Assembly (NCBI RefSeq): GCF_041058985.1
Contig: NZ_JBEHZE010000001.1
Coordinates: 2,666,001 to 2,730,000 of the forward strand
Length of the DNA stretch: 64,000 bases
Direction: 5' to 3'
From: Hyphococcus lacteus
Lineage (GTDB): Bacteria; Pseudomonadota; Alphaproteobacteria; Caulobacterales; Parvularculaceae
Part shown: piece by piece, positions 25,191 through 34,654 of the stretch
How the letters are laid out: each line of letters opens with the position of its first letter
Position numbering within the stretch: the first letter of the stretch is position 1
The notes under the pieces: model-generated
The model's database searches: none
Told to the model about the DNA's origin: nothing
Seen by the model: only the letters and a program-made list of their open reading frames with translations
Translations under genes and position numbers: made by a program

Positions 25191-26374
25191 AACTTCTCTC
25201 CTTGCCGTCTTGGCAGAAAAACCTAGAACATCTTTTGGTCACTACATACAAGCCCAGCCCCAGAAAGGCCCAGCCCCAGAAAGGCCGCATAATCACTGCT
25301 GCGATCCACCATATAGACGAAACATCGGTCAAAACGCTTGGGCAGTTCGACACCATTATTGACGTGCGCTCACCAGCGGAATTTGCACAAGACCATATAC
25401 CCGGGGCGATAAACCTGCCGGTTCTCAACGACACCGAGCGCGCGGAAGTGGGTACTCTTTACAAACAGGTTTCGCGGTTTAAGGCGCGCCGGCTTGGGGC
25501 GGCCTATGTTGCCAGAAATGTAGCGCGTCACCTCGATACGGCGCTGGCCGATAAACCGAAAAATTTCCATCCGCTGATATATTGTTGGCGCGGCGGAATG
25601 CGCTCAAACGCGATGGCAACGATCTTGGCCCAAGTCGGCTGGCACACGGGCTTGCTTAGCGGCGGATACAAAACTTGGCGGCGAAGTGTTGTCACGGCCT
25701 TGAGAGATTCTGACGCGCCATTGCCGTTGATTTTATTGGATGGGCAAACTGGCACAGCGAAGTCTGATGTTTTACGGGCACTAAACGATGTCCAAATTCT
25801 AGATCTCGAACACCACGCCAATCATCGTGGTTCGGTTTTTGGTGGGTTTTTCGACAATCCGCAACCGGATCAAAAACTGTTCGAATCGTTATTGTGGTAT
25901 GATCTTCAGCATCATGATCTTTCTAAACCAATATTGGTCGAGGCTGAATCTAACCGGATTGGCCGATGCGAAATCCCCAAACGCATCTGGACCGCGATGC
26001 GCGCAGCACCAAGGGTCACCCTTACGGCCCCTATCGCATCGCGCGCCGAATATCTTTTAACTGCTTATGCAGACATCATTGTTGATGATCTAATCGTGCA
26101 AGATGCTATTTCGCGCCTGCGGGCATTCCATTCCAAAGAGACACTGGCGAAATGGCAGGCGATGGCCGAGGTCGGTGCCTATCGCGATCTCGCGGCAGAA
26201 TTGATGCGCGTCCATTATGATCCGCTATATAGCCGAGGCCGCAAAAAAGACGCGCCGGTCACATTGGCGCATATTGCCTTGCCGGATCTTTCCGGCGCGA
26301 CCATTGAGACGGTTGCGAAAGAGATCGCTTTGGTTCTATCCAAGGCGCAAAATAAGGAAGACGTCCATGGCTGA
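25175..26374 (+). CDS. mnmH: tRNA 2-selenouridine synthase
   Basis: Up to 399 residues. A rhodanese domain (FDTIIDVRSPAEFAQDHIPG; catalytic Cys in LIYCWRGGMRSN) is followed by a P-loop domain with LLDGQTGTAKSDVL. The enzyme replaces sulfur by selenium in wobble 2-thiouridine of tRNA using selenophosphate from SelD. The start is doubtful: ATG 25175 overlaps selD, TTG 25235 is possible, and the next candidates already lie inside the rhodanese core. A 16-base tandem duplication (25253-25284) lies in the N-terminal extension. The 3' end overlaps the SDR start by 8 bases. Confidence 0.9.
   Translation: MGNQTKLLSLPSWQKNLEHLLVTTYKPSPRKAQPQKGRIITAAIHHIDETSVKTLGQFDTIIDVRSPAEFAQDHIPGAINLPVLNDTERAEVGTLYKQVSRFKARRLGAAYVARNVARHLDTALADKPKNFHPLIYCWRGGMRSNAMATILAQVGWHTGLLSGGYKTWRRSVVTALRDSDAPLPLILLDGQTGTAKSDVLRALNDVQILDLEHHANHRGSVFGGFFDNPQPDQKLFESLLWYDLQHHDLSKPILVEAESNRIGRCEIPKRIWTAMRAAPRVTLTAPIASRAEYLLTAYADIIVDDLIVQDAISRLRAFHSKETLAKWQAMAEVGAYRDLAAELMRVHYDPLYSRGRKKDAPVTLAHIALPDLSGATIETVAKEIALVLSKAQNKEDVHG
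25253..25284. repeat. 2 x 16-bp tandem duplication inside mnmH
   Basis: CCCAGCCCCAGAAAGG occurs twice in a row. Sixteen is not a multiple of three, so the duplication shifts the upstream reading frame relative to the rhodanese domain. It lies in the poorly conserved extension before residue 45. Confidence 0.9.
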
Positions 26375-27089
26375 TCTTGATCTCACCGGAAAAACTGCCC
26401 TCGTCACCGGCGCATCGCGCGGACTGGGCCGTTCTATTGCAATTTCGCTGGCCCAAGCTGGTGCCCATGTATTGGCGCTGGCCCGCACGCCGGGTGCTCT
26501 GGAGGAGCTTGATGACGCCGTGAAGGCCGTGGGCGGCAAAGCGTCTTTGATCCCGCTTGATCTCGTCGAGGGTGAAGGTATTGAACGGCTCGCCGAGGCA
26601 CTCATGGGTCGGTTCGAGGCGCTTGATATTTTGGTCCTGAATGCAGCCAGCCTTGGCGAGCTTGCACCGCTCCCGGATATTGATCCAAAAGTCTGGAATC
26701 ACACACTAAACCTGAACGTCACCGCAAATTGGCGCTTGATCCGCGCACTCGACCCATTGTTGCGCCGCGCCAAACGGGCCGACGTGATCGGCGTCACCTC
26801 GCATGTAGGCGGCGAAACTGCGCGCGCATTTTGGGGTTCATACGCCGTAACCAAAGCCGCACTAGAAATGCTGCTTGAGACCTATGCGGAAGAAACCGCC
26901 CGTACCGAGGTCGAAGTATCGATCATTGATCCCGGCACCATGCGCACAGATATGCGTGCCGTTGCAATGCCGGGTGAAGATCCGCAAACGCTGCCTTCAC
27001 CGGATGAAACCCTGCCGCTGGTCCATCATGTTTTAACCCGCACCAAGGCCGAGCCAATTCGCGTGCGCAAGCGCGATTTACAAAACTGA
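26367..27089 (+). CDS. SDR family oxidoreductase
   Basis: A 240-residue short-chain dehydrogenase: cofactor loop ALVTGASRGLGRSIA, ILVLNAASLGEL (NNAG-equivalent), and active-site tyrosine-lysine in GSYAVTKAALEMLL. The strand before it ends VIGVTSHVGGETARAF, giving the catalytic Ser. ATG 26367 has AAGGAAG seven bases upstream and overlaps the mnmH stop. The longer frame back to 26217 is a shadow of mnmH. Substrate unknown. Confidence 0.9.
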   Translation: MADLDLTGKTALVTGASRGLGRSIAISLAQAGAHVLALARTPGALEELDDAVKAVGGKASLIPLDLVEGEGIERLAEALMGRFEALDILVLNAASLGELAPLPDIDPKVWNHTLNLNVTANWRLIRALDPLLRRAKRADVIGVTSHVGGETARAFWGSYAVTKAALEMLLETYAEETARTEVEVSIIDPGTMRTDMRAVAMPGEDPQTLPSPDETLPLVHHVLTRTKAEPIRVRKRDLQN

Positions 27090-27096
27090 TCGACAG

Positions 27097-28470
27097 CTAC
27101 CGGCGTTTTTCTTTGGCAAACGGGTTGCCCGGTCTTTTTAGGATAAGCCGAATTGGCACTGCGCGAATATCAAATGCGTCACGAATACCGTTGATCAAAT
27201 ATCGCTTATACGCCGCAGGCAAATCTTCCGCACGGGTACATTGCGCCACAAAAGTCGGGGGCCGCGTTTTTGTCTGGGCAATATAACGAAGCTTGATCCG
27301 CTGTCCTGAAACCGCAGGCGGCGCGTGACGCGACACTGCTTCTTGTAGCCAATCATTTAGCTCCGGCGTTTTTACGCGCGCATTCCAATCAATATAAAGC
27401 CGCGTCACAGCGGGCATTAAACGATTGATCCCAGCACCCGTTAGCGCCGAAAAAGCAGCAATCGGAATACCTATCGCCTGAGGTAACAACCGGTCGGCAG
27501 TTTCGCGCAATTCGCGCATTTTCGCATCGCGGTCTTCGATCAGATCCCACTTATTAACCGCAAGCACCAATGCTCGCCCTTCGCGCAAAGCGAGGTCAGC
27601 GATCTGAAGGTCTTGCTTTTCAAAGGGCGATGTCGCTTCCATCATCAGGACCACGACTTCGGCAAATTTGATCGCGCGCAAACTATCGGCGACCGAAAGT
27701 TTTTCGAGCTTTGATTGCACTTTGGCTTTTTTGCGCATTCCAGCCGTATCGAAAAGTTTGACTGGCCAGTCACGATCTTTGCCCGTCCACTTCCATTCAA
27801 CTGAAATTGAATCGCGGGTGATGCCCGCTTCCGGCCCAGTCAAAAGCCGGTTCTCGCCAATTATCTGATTGACTAAAGTTGATTTGCCCGCGTTCGGGCG
27901 GCCAACGATCGCAACCCGAAGCGGTTTTAGCGGGTCGTCCCACTCTATTTCTTCGTCTTTTTCGTCCGACTGCCACTCCGCTAGAAACGGGTCGAGCAAA
28001 TTATAAAGCTCGGCCATACCTTCACCATGTTCGGCGGAGATCGCCAAAGGCTCACCAAGACCAAGACCGTAGGAATCATATAAGCCGGAATCGCCCGCTG
28101 CACCTTCGACTTTGTTAGCCAAAAGGATCACCGGCTTTCCGCTCGCGCGAAGGATCGACGCAAATGTTTTATCGAGCGGCGTCACGCCTGCCCGTGCGTC
28201 GATCAAAAACAAACACGCGGCGGCCTCGGCCAGGGCAATATCTGTTTGTTGACGCATGCGCCCTTCGAGCGCTGCTTCGGGTGCCTCTTCAAGGCCCGGC
28301 GTATCGACAACCGTAAAGGACAAATCACCGAGACGCGCCTCTCCCTCACGGCGGTCACGAGTGACGCCGGGTGTATCATCCACAAGCGCAAGGCGCTTTC
28401 CAACCAAACGATTAAACAAAGTGGACTTGCCTACATTAGGCCGTCCGACCAGTGCGATTTTTACTGACAT
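27097..28470 (-). CDS. der: ribosome-assembly GTPase Der (EngA)
   Basis: A 457-residue protein with two tandem GTPase domains and a KH-like C-terminal domain. G1 motifs are ALVGRPNVGKSTLFN and AIVGRPNAGKSTLVN; G3 motifs VVDTPG and LFDTAGMR; G4 motifs LANKVE and AVNKWD. It acts in 50S subunit maturation. It is the third gene of a leftward cluster after the YfgM-like and BamB-like genes, the same association seen in many proteobacteria. Confidence 0.96.
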   Translation of the reverse strand: MSVKIALVGRPNVGKSTLFNRLVGKRLALVDDTPGVTRDRREGEARLGDLSFTVVDTPGLEEAPEAALEGRMRQQTDIALAEAAACLFLIDARAGVTPLDKTFASILRASGKPVILLANKVEGAAGDSGLYDSYGLGLGEPLAISAEHGEGMAELYNLLDPFLAEWQSDEKDEEIEWDDPLKPLRVAIVGRPNAGKSTLVNQIIGENRLLTGPEAGITRDSISVEWKWTGKDRDWPVKLFDTAGMRKKAKVQSKLEKLSVADSLRAIKFAEVVVLMMEATSPFEKQDLQIADLALREGRALVLAVNKWDLIEDRDAKMRELRETADRLLPQAIGIPIAAFSALTGAGINRLMPAVTRLYIDWNARVKTPELNDWLQEAVSRHAPPAVSGQRIKLRYIAQTKTRPPTFVAQCTRAEDLPAAYKRYLINGIRDAFDIRAVPIRLILKRPGNPFAKEKRR

Positions 28471-28511
28471 GTGCTCGATTTAGTCCTGCGGTTCTAAGCT
28501 TCGCTGGCGCA

Positions 28512-29924
28512 TTAGCGCATAGCGACCAGCTTGCCATCCTCCGTCAGGATAAAGACTTTTTCGCCTGCGACAACCGGAGCCACAACTGAGCCGCCGTCAA
28601 ACTTGTCAGTTTCGGTGACTTCACCCGTTTCCGGCGAGACCCTGACGATCTCTTTTTCAGTAGAGACCAATAGCAACTGCCCACCGGCAAGCACTGGTCC
28701 GGCCCAAGAAATACGGCCTTTTTTCTTCTTTTCGTTCTTGTAACGGCGTAGCTGCGTCACCCAAACGATGCCGCCATCTTCACGCGAGACACAGATCAAT
28801 TCGCCTTCGATTGAGACGAGATAAATAAAATCACCCGCGACCCATGGCATTTGAAGGCTTGCGACCGGCAATTCCCATACTGGCTGGCCAGAGCGGATAT
28901 CAATCGCCGAAAAGCGCCCGCCATGGCTAACCACATAAACCAAGCCCCGGTCGATCACCGGGCTACCGGCGATGTCATTTAGCTGGGACAGTGCCGTCAG
29001 GCGCGTTTCGCGCACCATGGTCGTATCCCAAACAGAGCGGCCATTGTCGGCGATAAACGCCACAAGTTCCCCCGATGAGAACGGCGCAACCACGAGGTCG
29101 CCAGCGGCAGCGGGGCTAGAAGAAGAAAGGAACCGCGCGGATTCTTCAAACGATTGAAACGCCCATGACGTCTCGCCGGTTTCCTGATCCAGTGCCAAAA
29201 ATTCGTTGGTATTCGTCGCAAGATAAACCTTGCCGCGATAAGCCGTTGGTGGTGTACGCGCTGGTGCGGTCGTATCGACCTGCCACAGCTTTTCGCCCGT
29301 CTGCGCATCAAGCGCTGCGACAAAACCAAAACCCGAGGTCACAAAAATGCGGCCCTGATCAAAGGCGACACCACCGCCAAAACCGATTTGAGACGGCTTT
29401 GGCCGGCTCATGAGAACAAAATCACGAAAACGGAATCGCTCGTTAATTTCTGGTGTTAGCTCGGTTGTCCAAATTTCATCGCCCGTTTCAACGTCGAAAG
29501 CCGTGACATTCGCGGCAGCATCCATCACGAAAACACGGCTATCAACAACGATAGGCGGCGATGTCAGGCGCGCACGGCGCGCAGATGCCTTGCCAACATC
29601 GACTTTCCATAGGGTTTCCATCGTTAATGGCGCGCTCAAATGATGAAGCGTGTGATCAGCTTCGCCGCCCGGCTGCGTCCATGATTGGTTCACATATGAA
29701 GGTGGAACTTCGACGGTCACGCCCGCAAAACGCGGGTCCGGTGCCAAGGCCTGATCAAGCGCGAGGATCGAAATCCGCTCATCTTCTTCTGGTGCTTCCC
29801 CGTTTTTGTCAGAGTCATCGCTACCAAAAAGGCCCGAAATTGGATTAGAGCCACAAGCGGACAAAAGAGACAAACCCAAAGCCAACAATAAAGCGCGCAA
29901 GGGCGAGGAAGAAATGCCTGTCAT
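28512..29924 (-). CDS. bamB: BamB-like PQQ-repeat beta-propeller lipoprotein
   Basis: A 470-residue lipoprotein (LLLALGLSLLSACGSNP, lipobox LSAC) with repeated propeller blades of the PQQ type: VDSRVFVMDAAANVTAFDVE, GRIFVTSGFGFVAALDAQTG, GKVYLATNTNEFLALDQETG, GLVYVVSHGGRFSAIDIRSG. BamB is the accessory subunit of the beta-barrel assembly machine. Position between yfgM-like and der is the canonical context. It has a longer acidic linker (SGLFGSDDSDKNGEAPEEDE) than the E. coli protein. Confidence 0.88.
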   Translation of the reverse strand: MTGISSSPLRALLLALGLSLLSACGSNPISGLFGSDDSDKNGEAPEEDERISILALDQALAPDPRFAGVTVEVPPSYVNQSWTQPGGEADHTLHHLSAPLTMETLWKVDVGKASARRARLTSPPIVVDSRVFVMDAAANVTAFDVETGDEIWTTELTPEINERFRFRDFVLMSRPKPSQIGFGGGVAFDQGRIFVTSGFGFVAALDAQTGEKLWQVDTTAPARTPPTAYRGKVYLATNTNEFLALDQETGETSWAFQSFEESARFLSSSSPAAAGDLVVAPFSSGELVAFIADNGRSVWDTTMVRETRLTALSQLNDIAGSPVIDRGLVYVVSHGGRFSAIDIRSGQPVWELPVASLQMPWVAGDFIYLVSIEGELICVSREDGGIVWVTQLRRYKNEKKKKGRISWAGPVLAGGQLLLVSTEKEIVRVSPETGEVTETDKFDGGSVVAPVVAGEKVFILTEDGKLVAMR

Positions 29925-29927
29925 ATT

Positions 29928-30737
29928 TTACTCTTCGTGATTGTGATCAGCGTGGTCATCTGACGGCGTATCATTCTGCGCGTCAACAGGCTCGGTCATT
30001 GTGTTTTCGGTGTCGCTCGGTGCAGTGGTTTCACCCACAACTTTAAGAAGGTCATCAAGCCGGGTTTCGCCAGTGATGTTCACCCCCTCTTTTGCCGCCG
30101 ATGCCAATGCCGCAAATTCTTCGGCGCGCTCGCGGATCCCTTGGGGGGCTTCGAGATTGATCGACAGTGCACGGAACGCAGATAGCGAAGCTTCGTAGTC
30201 TTTTTCAAAAAGGGCAGCGAGTGCCAACACTTCTTGAGCATAAAAACTAAACGGCCCGGTGACGTCCGTTAAATTACCAAGATCAGACATCACCACATCG
30301 CGGCCCTCCGCCAGCGAGAGGTAAGCCGCGCGTAATTGCGCCAATTCACGCATGCGGCGCGGCGCATCGCTATTGGCAAGCTCGCGGTAAACCTCAACGG
30401 CTTTCAAGCGCTCGCCATTGGCCGCATAAGAACCAGCGCGTCGAAGCGATGCCAATGCGCCATAGCCACCCTTGGCCTCAGCCACCGATTCAAGCGCCGC
30501 TCGACCCGCCATAGGGTCTTCTTCGAGCGTTTCAACCGCCGCCAAAAACTCAACCGCGTGCTTTTCCGCTTTGCTGGTTTGAAGATGTGACCAAACCTGC
30601 CAGCCGGCCACACCGACCACGATGGCTATTGCCGCACCCACAACCGCAGGACCATGCTGGCGGAACAGCGCCCACTGGCGTTCTTCCGCAAGTTCCTGAT
30701 CAACTTCTCTTAATATTGTTTCGTCTTCGTTCGCCAC
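29928..30737 (-). CDS. YfgM-like TPR protein (SecYEG ancillary type)
   Basis: A 269-residue protein with a cytoplasmic N-terminus, one membrane helix (VVGAAIAIVVGVAGWQVW, about 31-48) and a TPR-like periplasmic part (YGALASLRRAGSYAANGERL, AQEVLALAALFEKDYEASLS). In E. coli YfgM associates with the translocon and PpiD. The tail is acidic and His-rich (DDHADHNHEE), a possible metal-binding end. The start codon is GTG at 30737. It begins the yfgM-bamB-der operon, with only 3 bases before bamB. Confidence 0.8.
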   Translation of the reverse strand: MANEDETILREVDQELAEERQWALFRQHGPAVVGAAIAIVVGVAGWQVWSHLQTSKAEKHAVEFLAAVETLEEDPMAGRAALESVAEAKGGYGALASLRRAGSYAANGERLKAVEVYRELANSDAPRRMRELAQLRAAYLSLAEGRDVVMSDLGNLTDVTGPFSFYAQEVLALAALFEKDYEASLSAFRALSINLEAPQGIRERAEEFAALASAAKEGVNITGETRLDDLLKVVGETTAPSDTENTMTEPVDAQNDTPSDDHADHNHEE

Positions 30738-30878
30738 TGACGCATTTCCTGCCGATTGCTATCTATAAAGCCGGGCCGTTCTAACGGCCTTTGTGTCCGC
30801 GCGCAACGCGGGCAGATTTTTAGTTACCATTTGATTTTGACGGATTTTGGCCGCCCTTACGGTTTTTCCAGCTTTCGC

Positions 30879-32216
30879 TCAGGCCGTGGCGCGTAAGCCC
30901 GCCCGAACCGCGTCGATCATCATGTCGATTTCCGCCTTGCCTGAGGTCAATATTGGCGCGATGGCGAGATGTTCGCCATTAGCCCGAACGGCGACGCCCT
31001 TTTCATAAGTTTTAAGGAAAACATCGTTCCCTCGGGCACCTGGCGCACCTTCGCGGCCAGATACAGTGACCCCCGCGGCCAAGCCGATATTTCGGATATC
31101 GACCACATGAGGCTCGTCTTTCAGGCTATGGACCGCTTGTTCAAAATAATCACTCATCTCAGCGGCATGGGCATATACCCCTTCTTCGCGGAACACCTCT
31201 TGGGCAGCGAGGCCCGCCGCCGCCGCTAATGGATGCCCTGAATAAGTGTAACCGTGGAAGAATTCGACGCCCGCAGCGCTCGCATCCATAAAGCCGTCAT
31301 AGATATGCTTGCCGACAATTGCTGCGCCCATGGGGACCGCGCCGTTATTTATCGCCTTTGCGACGGTGACGATGTCCGGCTCTACGCCGAAATATGTCGC
31401 CGCATTCGGCGAACCCATACGCCCAAAACCGGAGATCACCTCATCAACGATCAGCAAAATGCCATGTTTCTTTGTGACTTCGCGCAGACGCTTTAGGTAA
31501 TTTTTCGGCGGCACGAAAACGCCGCCCGACCCGGCAAACGGCTCGACAATAACAGCCGCGATCGTCGAGGCATCATGTAGCGCAATCATGGCTTCGAGTT
31601 CGCGCATATATGGTTCGACATCGACCTCAGCCTCGCCGGGCGTAAATGCCTGCGTTGCGGGATCATAGGGGAACGACATGTGATCAACGCCCGGAAGAAG
31701 GCTGCCAAAAAACTTTCGATTATTGACCATGCCCCCCACAGATATCCCGCCGAACCCAACGCCATGATAGCCGTTTACCCGCCCGATCAAGCGGGTACGG
31801 GTGCCCTCGCCGCGAAGGCGATGATATGCAATCGCCATTTTCAGCGCCGTGTCCGCCGCTTCTGAACCCGAATTCACGAAGAATACATGGTTCAGATCAC
31901 CGGGGAATTGATCCGCGACGACGTTCGCGAGTTCAAATACTTTTGGGTGGCCAAAATTAAACGCATTGGCGTAATCAAGTTCATCCGCCTGCGCCTTAAT
32001 CGCTTCAACAATTTTTGGATGCCGATGACCAAGGTTGCAACACCAAAGACCTGAAAACGCGTCGAGGACTTTCGTGCCCTCAGACGTATAATAATAATGC
32101 CCCTCTGCCCGTTCATAAATACGCGGTGCAGCCTTAAAGGCTTTGTTCGGTGTAAACGGCATCCAGTATGATTGCAGCCAATCGTTGCGCCGCTCAGGGG
32201 AATTATCCAAGGTCAT
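30879..32216 (-). CDS. class III aminotransferase (omega-amino acid:pyruvate type)
   Basis: About 445 residues. The PLP lysine lies in TVAKAINNGAVPMGA; IVDEVISGFGRMG holds the pyridine-contacting Asp; FVNSGSEAADTALKMA binds phosphate. YWMPFTPNKAFKAAPRIY is typical of beta-alanine/omega-amine:pyruvate transaminases. It likely moves the amino group of a polyamine-derived amine or of beta-alanine. It lies downstream of the aldehyde dehydrogenase gene in the amine region. A GTG lies one codon before the ATG at 32216; a half-copy of the TTGTGAT operator overlaps these codons. Confidence 0.88.
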   Translation of the reverse strand: MTLDNSPERRNDWLQSYWMPFTPNKAFKAAPRIYERAEGHYYYTSEGTKVLDAFSGLWCCNLGHRHPKIVEAIKAQADELDYANAFNFGHPKVFELANVVADQFPGDLNHVFFVNSGSEAADTALKMAIAYHRLRGEGTRTRLIGRVNGYHGVGFGGISVGGMVNNRKFFGSLLPGVDHMSFPYDPATQAFTPGEAEVDVEPYMRELEAMIALHDASTIAAVIVEPFAGSGGVFVPPKNYLKRLREVTKKHGILLIVDEVISGFGRMGSPNAATYFGVEPDIVTVAKAINNGAVPMGAAIVGKHIYDGFMDASAAGVEFFHGYTYSGHPLAAAAGLAAQEVFREEGVYAHAAEMSDYFEQAVHSLKDEPHVVDIRNIGLAAGVTVSGREGAPGARGNDVFLKTYEKGVAVRANGEHLAIAPILTSGKAEIDMMIDAVRAGLRATA

Positions 32217-32234
32217 CACAATCTTTCATCTTAC

Positions 32235-33725
32235 TCAGGAAAGCTTCATCCAAATGGTCTTTAGCTCGGTATATTTATCTAACGCATGTAGCGAACGATC
32301 ACGGCCAAACCCAGATTGCTTGAACCCGCCAAACGGCGTTGTAATATCACTACCGTCCCAACAATTTACCCAAACATTCCCGGCACGGAGCGTTCTTGAC
32401 GCTTTGTGGGCATAGTTGAGATTGCTGGTCCAAATACCGGCGGCCAGGCCATAGATCGTATCATTGGCAATACGCATGGCATCATCGAAGTCATCAAAAC
32501 CGATTGCGGAAATAACCGGCCCAAAAATTTCTTCTTGCGCGATTGTCATTTTATTATCGACACCATCGAAAATTGTCGGCGCAACATAAAAACCACCGCT
32601 ATCGCTCAGAGCGCGCCCGCCACCACACACAAGTTTTGCGCCCTCAGCACCGCCCTTTTCGATGTAACCCAGCACCGTGTTCATCTGGGCTTCATCAACC
32701 AGCGCACCAAAGCGAGTATTTTCATCGAGCGGATCACCGGGTTTGAGGCTTTTTGCGACGGCCGCAACCTTGGCAAGGAATTCGTCTTTGACCGAGTTTT
32801 GAACCAACAGGCGCGTGCCCGCCGTACAGACCTGTCCCTGGTCATAAAAAACGGCCCAAGCCGCAGCCATCGCGGCCGCATCAAAATCCGGGCAATCTTC
32901 CATGACGATTTGTGGGCTCTTGCCGCCACATTCGAGGGCAATACGTTTCAAATTGCTTTGTGCACCATATCCCATGATCAACTTGCCAACGGCGGTTGAG
33001 CCAGTAAAGACAACCGCATCAACATCCATATGCAGCGCCATTGCCTTTCCGGCTTGCGCACCATTACCCGGCACCACATTAAGAACGCCCGCCGGTATGC
33101 CAGCCTCAGCCGCAAGTTCCGCCGTGCGCAGCATCGTTAAACTGGCTTGTTCAGCCGGTTTCATAACGACAGAGTTTCCAGTCACAAGCGCCGGTGCGAA
33201 CTTCCAAGACGCCATCAATAGCGGAAAATTCCACGGCGTAACGGCACCCACAACACCTAAAGGTTCACGCACGATCATTGATACAGCGTCATGAGGTGAC
33301 GGACCAAGCTCGTCGTAGATTTTGTCGATAGCCTCGGCGTAATAGCGGATCGTCTGCACCACCAAGGGAATATCCGCGTTGCGCGTGTTTCGGATCGGTT
33401 TACCCATATCAAGGGTCTCTAAAAGCGCCAGCTCGTCAGCATGGGCTTCGACCATGTCGGCGAAGTTGAGCATAATTTGGCGACGCTTGCGCGGCGGCAA
33501 CTTGCTCCACAGACCACTTTCAAAACTTGCCCGCGCTGCTTTGACTGCTAAATCAACATCTGCGGCATCACACGCGCTTAGACGTGCGATCTCTGAACCG
33601 TCAATCGGCGAAATACACGGCAATGTCTCGCCCGATTGGGCAGGCGTGAACTCACCATTGATAAACGCTTCGGTTCGGATCGTGACTTTTTTAAGGGCAG
33701 CAGCAACACCGGTAGAAAATGTCAT
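32235..33725 (-). CDS. NAD(P)-dependent aldehyde dehydrogenase, PuuC-like
   Basis: A 496-residue class-typical aldehyde dehydrogenase. The catalytic Cys is in FYDQGQVCTAGTRLLV, the general base Glu in RIALECGGKSPQIV, and NVVPGNGAQAGKAM with VFTGSTAVGKLIMG binds cofactor. Whole-protein style is closest to gamma-glutamyl-gamma-aminobutyraldehyde dehydrogenase (PuuC), with the C-terminal FGGFKQSGFGRDRSLHALDK. In the pathway it would oxidise the aldehyde made by the PuuB-like oxidase. It is followed 15 bases later by the aminotransferase. Confidence 0.9.
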   Translation of the reverse strand: MTFSTGVAAALKKVTIRTEAFINGEFTPAQSGETLPCISPIDGSEIARLSACDAADVDLAVKAARASFESGLWSKLPPRKRRQIMLNFADMVEAHADELALLETLDMGKPIRNTRNADIPLVVQTIRYYAEAIDKIYDELGPSPHDAVSMIVREPLGVVGAVTPWNFPLLMASWKFAPALVTGNSVVMKPAEQASLTMLRTAELAAEAGIPAGVLNVVPGNGAQAGKAMALHMDVDAVVFTGSTAVGKLIMGYGAQSNLKRIALECGGKSPQIVMEDCPDFDAAAMAAAWAVFYDQGQVCTAGTRLLVQNSVKDEFLAKVAAVAKSLKPGDPLDENTRFGALVDEAQMNTVLGYIEKGGAEGAKLVCGGGRALSDSGGFYVAPTIFDGVDNKMTIAQEEIFGPVISAIGFDDFDDAMRIANDTIYGLAAGIWTSNLNYAHKASRTLRAGNVWVNCWDGSDITTPFGGFKQSGFGRDRSLHALDKYTELKTIWMKLS

Positions 33726-33738
33726 GATAAACGTACTT

Positions 33739-34569
33739 TCATTCGATTAGACCCGCCGCGCGCAACTGGGCTCTTTCTTCTTGCCATTTCAGCATATTCA
33801 TTTCGATGAAGAAAAACGCAACGATCCATAACATCGCATCCCACGCATCCCATGGCTCGCCTAAATACCACCAATAACCAGCATTTACGAAGAGGATTGA
33901 ATATAGCAAGACCTTGAATGACTTATAGGCGAGAAAGAATTTTGTACCGATCAGGGCAGATGATTTCAGATAGATCTCAAGTTCAAGGATGATGACGATC
34001 AAAACCCAAAGGCCGGCGTTTACCACATCGGTCCAGGCAAGGCGTTTGATCAGACTGAGATTTTCAGCACTCGCAAACATGTTGTCGCTCACGCTGTAAT
34101 ATGCATTCGCCGCCAACGCCTGACAGTTGGTGGCGTTTAGCAATTCATAATCATCGAGCGCATTCGCAAAGGATGCACCAGTGCCCGTGAGGCCACACGG
34201 ATCTGGCCCGATATAAGCGTCAAATCCAAATGGCACCCCAAGCGTCGCGATATAGCCGTAAAACGAATATAAAATGACCGCCCAACAGGCAAAGCTGACG
34301 ACGCTGATAATGCCATCAACCCAGCCTTTGATCTTTTCGTCCGGCAACACCCATGTCTCAAGCTCTAGCAACATCAACAAAACCAACCAAGCGGCCGTAT
34401 CAATCGCATCGGTATAGGCGACGATAATATCGCTCAGCGCCACACCATCTTCATAGGTGAATGCACTACCGGAAAAGTTTTCCAGAAAAAAATGACCCGT
34501 GTTAATCGCCAAAAGCGCGTAAACGGAATATTTGAAAATCTGAAAAAGTTGACCAGTACCTATGCTCAT
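33739..34569 (-). CDS. unrecognised six-helix membrane protein with internal repeat
   Basis: A 276-residue membrane protein. Two halves look alike: YALLAINTGHFFLENFSG followed by AAWLVLLMLLELETW, and YSILFVNAGYWWYLGEP followed by MLWIVAFFFIEMNMLKW. A third LELE-type helix (LWVLIVIILELEIYLK) lies between. Glu residues inside helices are unusual and suggest ion or amine handling. It sits between a TonB receptor and the aldehyde dehydrogenase, 13 bases from the latter, so it is likely part of the amine operon. A transport or accessory role is inference; I do not recognise the family. Confidence 0.7.
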   Translation of the reverse strand: MSIGTGQLFQIFKYSVYALLAINTGHFFLENFSGSAFTYEDGVALSDIIVAYTDAIDTAAWLVLLMLLELETWVLPDEKIKGWVDGIISVVSFACWAVILYSFYGYIATLGVPFGFDAYIGPDPCGLTGTGASFANALDDYELLNATNCQALAANAYYSVSDNMFASAENLSLIKRLAWTDVVNAGLWVLIVIILELEIYLKSSALIGTKFFLAYKSFKVLLYSILFVNAGYWWYLGEPWDAWDAMLWIVAFFFIEMNMLKWQEERAQLRAAGLIE

Positions 34570-34654
34570 AGTGATCCCAAAAATATGCGCCGATCACGAA
34601 GATCGGCGCAAATGGTTACAAAAATAGCGAGGCAAGCGCTTAGTGATTGCGCGA

